Below are positions 57,918 to 64,000 of a DNA stretch of 64,000 bases, piece by piece. The translations under genes and the position numbers were made by a program. The DNA comes from Rhizoclosmatium globosum (Eukaryota > Chytridiomycota > Chytridiomycetes > Chytridiales > Chytriomycetaceae): positions 1-64,000 of the forward strand of contig MCGO01000017.1 in assembly GCA_002104985.1 (NCBI GenBank), given 5' to 3'. Positions within the stretch are counted from its first letter, which is position 1. Every line of letters starts with the position of its first letter. The notes beneath the pieces were generated by a model that saw only the letters and a program-made list of their open reading frames with translations, ran no database searches and was not told where the DNA came from.

Positions 57918-60900
57918 TTATTGTTGGGCGCACTGTTGGTTACCATCTGCTGGTTCTTCTTGTTTCTTTGGCTTTGTGAGGATTGTCTTGCGACGCGTTC
58001 CAACAGGGGGAGCAGAAGTTTCAGCAGCGACAGTATTCAAAGTAGATAAAGGCTTAGTTGGCTCGTCGTCGCGTGTTGTTTCGCTGGTTTTTGCCATTTC
58101 GCTGGTCCATCAGGACTGAAAACACCCTGGCGCTTTGACCCAGTCGGCGTAGTTTCAGAGTCATGATGGACAGCTACTGATCTCACGGTATCTTGACGAG
58201 AGTTCGCGTTTTCGAGTTGCTTTTGTAGCTTCTCGGCATTCCTTTCAAGTTTCTGCTTCAACAACAACAGCTTTTTGTTCTCCCGCGTTAATGCAATTGA
58301 CGAATCTTGAAGTATTTGATTACGTTCCTCGTTTTCCTGAGCGCGAAGCTCGTATTCGGACGCAAGAGCAGACTTTTCCACAAGCTGGGTCTGAACGGAG
58401 TCCAACTTCTCGGTGAGCTGCGAAAGTTGCGATTTGAGTGATTCCGTAATACAGAATGCTTGCTCTTTTTCTGAGGTCAGTTCTGCTTGCAACGATGAGA
58501 CTTGGTTGGTGAGGTCAAGTAACGTTTGCTCAACATCTTTTCTCGTGTCTTCGGCACTGTAGCTTGTCTTCACTGCATCTGAAAGTTTTGTCGTAAGCTC
58601 CTATAAGAGAAAAGAATATTAATTAACCAACATAAACGATGTATGTACAAACATCAATCGTCTCTTGCATAGACACAATCAGTTGATCTTTTTCAATGAT
58701 AGTGCCGCAGTCTCCGACTGGAGTCTTTCAAAGTTTCTTGTTTCTTAACAAGCTCACTTTGAATTTCCCTGACTCTCTCGTCCAAAAGATTTTGTGCGGC
58801 CATTAATTCCGAATGAGCTGAATTCAACTTTTGCACTCTGAAACAGAAGTTCCTAATTTGATGGCAAGATCATCGCGTTCAGCTTCAACTCTGGTAACGA
58901 CAGAGAGGGCCTCAACCCTAGCATTTTCAGCGATATCAAGTTTTTGATGCAAATCGGCAAAGGTTTCTTGTAATTGGCTTATTCGATCTGTTGCCTGCTT
59001 CGCTTCTTCACGGAGCAACTCCATCTGAATGTTAGCCTCATCCAAGGTTTGCCTTTGAGCATGCAAAACAGCCATAGATTCAGACATCTCAACTCTAAGG
59101 CCATCGACAGTCTGTTGCAGTGCAATCTCGTTTGCTGTTGATGTGGAAAGCTTTTGCTTCAATTCCTCGCCGTAGACGCTTCTCCAAGAAGGTCGGCGGC
59201 TTGTTTCGTTAAAGCTGCAAGCTCTTGGTCTTTTGCTTGTATTGTATTGACCTGACTGCCCATAGTTTCTTCCAGCTCTGTCAACTTTGCTTCTAAAGAC
59301 ACCATAGTCTGTTCCTTCTCCGTCAAAAGATCCTTCAGGCTAATTAGCTGCTCAGCTTCGGTGTTCTTGAGGTCATTCATTTCCACGATGAGGATATTCA
59401 ACTTTTTGACTTCCGTTTCCGCCAAAGAAGCTCGGTTCTGTTTTCCATGATTTGGGAATTGAGAGACTCCACAGAAATATCTTTCGCACTTTCCGAATCA
59501 GCTAAAGCTTACGAAGTTCGTCCAAAGTATTCACATGCTCTTTGATTTGGGTCTCGAGAACTTCTATTCTTGCAGCCGCATTCGATTTCGCAGATCCAAT
59601 GAGCTCCTTCAATTCAGCAATTTGGTCATCGCGCTCATCCAACAGTTTTTGAGCAAGAATCAAAGCCTCTTCAAACTGCTTAATCATGAACGATTTCTCT
59701 TCAACCGTCTTCACAAGTTGTTGAACCTTGGCTTCTAAAGTCATGACTACCTCAGAAGAGCCTTTGCTAGTTTCGAACTTTTCCAAAAGAGCAGCGAGAT
59801 CATCTGTCTTCTCTTGAAGCATTCGATCACGAGCATCAACGTCTTGAATCAAGTTCACCTTTTCGTCTTCAAGACACTCGTATTGTTGTTGAAGTTCAGT
59901 CAGTTTGTCGCGAAGATCTTGAGATTCTGAACGGATGACTCGATTTGAGAAACAAGCTCATCAATCTTTCCATTGAGATTTGAGATGAGATTTTCTGCGT
60001 TTAGGATGTCGGACTGCAGAGCTTCGATGCGAGACGACTTTGCCGACAGTGCAACCTTCGCCTTGCTCAAGTCTAAGAGTAAGCGCAGCGATGTCTTTAT
60101 CTTTTTGAGTTGACGCGTCAGACATATCAAACAGCTCTTGTGATTTCGTTCCAAGTAGCTCCTGGGTTTGAGTGAACTGAAGGAATCAAATGTCAGACAT
60201 TGAAATTATCTTACTTTGAAATTTACCTCTGTTCGCATGTTCTCCATGTCAAGAAGTAGAGATTCACGTTGATACCCAATGTTTCAAGCTGACGCTCCAA
60301 CTCAGATACGTGGTTGTTCTTGAATTCCACGGCGGAATTCAACTCATCAGCTTTCGTTTGCATAGCATCTCTTTCTTCCATCAGTGTTTGAAGCTTGACG
60401 TTATATTCGTGAAGACGCTCCTGTGCAGCCTTGAGTTCAACTGCTTGGCCAGCCAAAGCTTCAAGTTTTTCTTTCAATTGAAGCTCATAACTAGAAGTTA
60501 CAGAATCGACGCGAGAGAGAGCCTCCTCGGTCGCGCTTCGCTCCGAGTCTAGGCTAGCCAAGAGTGATTCAACCTCACTCTCTAAAGCAGATACGCGCAC
60601 TCTTAACTGATTTTCACAAGTTGTATAGTTTGCGCTGGATGTTCGCAAGGATTGTAACTCAATCTCCGCGGCGACAAGTTGGTCCTTAAGAGGTTGAATA
60701 GAAGACTCCATTTCAAGAGCTGTAGCCTGATTTGTTCCTGTTCACGAGCAAGAGCTTCCTTCAACACAGATTCCCGGCCTTCAAGCTCGGAAATACTTTG
60801 TTGTAGTTGCGCAAGAGATTCATTCCACGAATCTTGTTGGGATGCCATAGCATCTTTCAGTACGTTAACTTCGCCTTGGGAAGCCTTCAAGCTCTCTGTA

Positions 60901-63900
60901 ACTTCCTGCAGTGATGCCTCTGCCTGTGCAAGTTTCACCTCCAAAGATTTGACAGACTCTTCGGCTTCAGAAGCGTCCTCCATTGCAACTTCCAAACTGG
61001 CCCGAGAAGCATTCAAATCATTTCTTAGCTCTGAGATGGTTTGTTCATAGCTTTGAATCGACAAAGTCTGAGAATCTAAAGTCGTGTTCAAGATGACGAT
61101 TTGTTGTTCGGTAGCCTCAAGTCGAGCAGTAAATTCAGCTGCCTCACTTGAACGCTCATCGACCAATAGAATACTCTTCCTACAAGTAACACTCATGAAC
61201 ATCAAGGCTACTAGGAGACAAATGCACTGACCTTAATCTTGGTTGATTCCAACATGAGTCTTTGCACCTCTTCATTCAAAGTGACAACCTCTGTCTTTGC
61301 AATTCCTTCACTTTCAACTAACGCTTCCAAGCGTTCACTGAGTTCTTTTACAGCAGCTTCAGCGTCTGCAGCATTGTCTTCAGCAACTTCAAGATTGGCT
61401 TTCGCAGCATTCAAACGCTCAGACAATTCATTAATGATCTCGGTTTGTTTCAGCTGAGTTTGCTCGTGCTCTTGAATGATGGCGATTTGCTCAGAAACTC
61501 GAGATTCGGTTTGTTGAAGCTTTTCCGTCAATGTTGAAGTCTCATCCGAATGGGATTGCACCAATGCGTTATATGATTCCTATCATGATTCCATCTTAGA
61601 AAACAATTCAATGAAACGGCTCACTTACTTTTAGACCGTTCAACTCTGCCAGTTCTGCAAGTAGCTTATTTCCCTCGCCGACGAGGTCTTCAATACGCTG
61701 CCGAGCTTGATTCTCAACCTCCAACTTTTCCTTGCTGAGGTCTTTAACCTCTGCTCAAGACCCGCACAAGTTTCTTTCAAATTAGTCAATTCGACTTCCA
61801 TTCCCTCAGCTTCACTCTTGGCCAAAGTCAACGACTTCTGGACACTACTCACTCCGCATTCATAACAGCTTCAGCCTCCAAGCGCCGAATCTGTTCCACC
61901 AACTCAACATTTGTAGCATCAAGACGCTCTTTTCATCTGCCATGCTTCTGATTTGGAAGTTCAGGACTTCGATTTCTGAATGACGGTTTGTCTTTTCGCG
62001 TTCAAGGTTTGATATTTGCTGTTCGAGGGTGCTGCGTTGCTCTGTGAGTTCTTGGATTGAGTCTCGTGCGGTTTTGAGTTCTGAATCTAATTCTGATAGA
62101 CGAGAATGGAATCCAGTTTGGGTTTCGTTGAGGCTAGCATGAACTTGGTTGAGTGAAGCTGAGATTCCGCCAATTGGACCTCCAACTCTTGAATCGTGAA
62201 GTGAGGCCGCTCTTTTCATCTGTAAGACTATTGATCTGATTTTGGAGAGACTCTTTCAGAACCTCAATCTGTTGCACGTTCTCCCGCTCAGCCTGAAGTA
62301 CAGATTCCAAGTCCGAGTTTCGCGACTGTGCCTCGATGGTTTGCTTCTCCAACTCTTGGATGCGTTCGTTTGTGGCAGAAAGGCTAATCTGAACAGCAGC
62401 GAGTTCGTCCACAAAACTTTCTTCTCTTCAGTCAATTCCGAGACCTGAGCCTCAAACTTCTGCCGCAGCTGCTCAAGTTGTTCAGTAGCTTCAGCACCCA
62501 ATCGTTTAGCCTCGGTTAAATGTGACTCAAGCTCCGAGACACGAGATTGAGCGACAAACCACTCATTTTGCAAAGTTTCGAATTGTTGTGTCATAATAGA
62601 CATTGTCGCATCGGCTTCCTTCGACCGGGCTTCAGCAGCCGTAAGAGTGTTTGTCTAAGCAAAGATTTAGATCTTGAAGACTTAGAACGCAGATCAACTC
62701 ACCAATTCAGTGCATCGACTCTCTAGCTCTTGAATATTCGCGTTTGAGCCTCAAATTCCTGTGTTTCGCAGTCAATTCTTGAACCTTTGCATCCGTAATC
62801 TTTCGCGCCTCTTCCAACGAGGTAACAGCAACAGCCAACTGCTTTTCAAGTTCATCTTTCTCACGCACGACCTCCTCAACTCGCTTTTCAGCAGCTTTGA
62901 GAGCGTCTTGAGCATCGGCAACAGCTTGCGATTGCTACAAACCACAGTCTTAATACCTCGACAAACAAGGCATATAAAAAACTCACCAAACCAACATCGC
63001 CAGACATCCGCGTCTCCAATTCCTAGCTCTCCGCTCCCATTCCCCAGCCTCAACCACCGTTGTTCAAGAGCAGCTTGACTCTCACCCAACAACCGTGTCG
63101 CTTCCTGGACCTGTGCTTGCAACACACCCTCTCGCGCCTTAGAATCCCTCAACGCCGCTTCCAAGTCCAAAAAGCTTTCTTCACTCACGTCCAAGTTTGT
63201 TTGCATGCCAGTGAGTTTATCTCTGACTGCATTCCATTCCCGTTTCTAACCGAAACAAAAAGTCTCACAATGAGCAAACAATAGAAACTAGAACGTACCA
63301 TTTCATCTCTCTCCTTTGTCATTACAGCCAAAGCCGATTCAAGGGCAGTAACGTGAGACTCTCGTTCAGCGACCAGTGCTTGAGAACGCTCGAATTCCTC
63401 TCTTGCGAGAAGCGCATGCTTCTGAGCTTCCAACACGAACATCAGCGTCACCATGTGCCTTTTGAGCAAGTTCAACAGCCTGCGCAGCTTGTTCGCGAGC
63501 CTCCGCAAGTTGATTCTCCATCTCCACCAACATCGCATTCGTAGCCCAATCTCCCGCACTGCGCTTTCCATTCTTTCTCGTTCACATAAAAGCTCTTGGT
63601 TTCTTTTCTCCATCTCTTGCGACTGCTCATTGTAGCTATTCTTGACAGTCTCCAACTCTTCCCTCAAACTAATCAACTGCGCGTTCGCTTCAGCATAATC
63701 ATGTTGTGCTTGCTCCAATTGACACGATTGTTGTTCAATCAGCGATTTCGCGCCGTCAAGCTCCTCAGTCAATGCCTGCAAGCGTTCAGAGACGTTTCCA
63801 GCTTCCGCATTGACTTGAGCCGATTGTTGAGCGATATACGATTTCGCCGATTCCAGCTCCTCGGTTAAGCTGGCCAAACGCAAGCTCGCAGCGTCGTATT

Positions 63901-64000
63901 CCGTTTTGAGTTGATTAAATGACTCTGCTCGTTCTTCAGCAAGGGCCTTGGAAGCCATGCATTCTTCGTTAACTCGTTCCAAAGCAACTTTGATGTCAGA
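57918..64000 (-). CDS. Very long coiled-coil protein (N-terminus beyond the right edge)
   Basis: At least 1,900 residues of almost uninterrupted heptad pattern (for example VQQLVKTVEEKSFMIKQFEE, ISELEGRESVLKEALAREQE, LTEELDGAKSLIEQQSCQLE). The C-terminus is non-coiled and basic: HDSETTPTGSKRQGVFSPDG, then after a shift at an A5 run near 58098 TRDDEPTKPLSTLNTVAAET and GTRRKTILTKPKKQEEP, with TAA at 57918-57920. Introns lie near 58600-58650, 60180-60225, 61180-61235, 61580-61625, 62655-62700, 62937-62985 and 63247-63298, plus many one-base shifts. Repeats of the form LxxELxxAKSxIxxQ suggest internal duplication. Such proteins tether vesicles, nuclear pores or cytoskeleton. Without the N-terminal head no family can be named. 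Confidence 0.8.

Overview
The window is nuclear DNA from an early-diverging, zoosporic (chytrid-like) fungus. Genes carry many short GT-AG introns, mostly 44-97 bp with a CTAAC-type branch site, and lie close together on both strands. The content combines fungal and 'animal-like' families usually missing from Dikarya: two HCN-type cyclic-nucleotide-gated channels, a class C GPCR, a Ral GTPase, a PHYHD1 dioxygenase, an AIG1/ADTRP lipid hydrolase and several TKL kinases. Assignment to Chytridiomycota is inferred from this repertoire. No marker gene proves it.

Layout. 1-17 kb, all minus strand: a partial sulfotransferase, an AIG1/ADTRP membrane protein, an F-box-like/ankyrin protein, a Sel1-repeat protein, three tandem TKL kinases plus a kinase relic, and a 4.8-kb transposon-type gene (OTU protease, zinc-binding segment, DDE-like core, DEDDy exonuclease). 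17-31 kb: two carboxypeptidase S-like M20 peptidases, a THO-complex WD40 protein (THOC3/Tex1), a serine beta-lactamase-like hydrolase, a class C GPCR, tRNA-Ser(AGA) and an MBOAT lysophospholipid acyltransferase. 31-44 kb, plus strand: two tandem HCN-like channels, Mediator subunit 14 and a DUF1295/steroid-reductase-like enzyme. 44-50 kb: two tandem unknown membrane proteins (minus), then PHYHD1 (plus). 51-64 kb, minus strand: Ral GTPase, a Cys-rich protein, two tandem unknown paralogues and the C-terminal part of a very long coiled-coil protein that runs off the window.

Functional themes are signalling (kinases, Ral, GPCR, channels), lipid metabolism (MBOAT, AIG1/ADTRP, DUF1295) and transcription/mRNA export (MED14, THOC3). 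Tandem duplication is the main local force: kinases, HCN channels, the unknown membrane pair and the 52-58 kb pair.

Many conserved reading frames contain single-base frameshifts, several at homopolymer runs. They recur in essential single-copy genes (MED14, Ral), so they look like consensus indel errors rather than mass pseudogenisation. CDS spans are therefore given from start to stop of the whole locus, with exons and introns named where splice phase could be checked. The most unusual items are the kinase array with its zinc-finger/ubiquitin-like architecture, HCN channels without a GYG filter, the OTU-DDE-exonuclease element, telomere-type repeats inside introns, and two pairs of unrecognised tandem paralogues.
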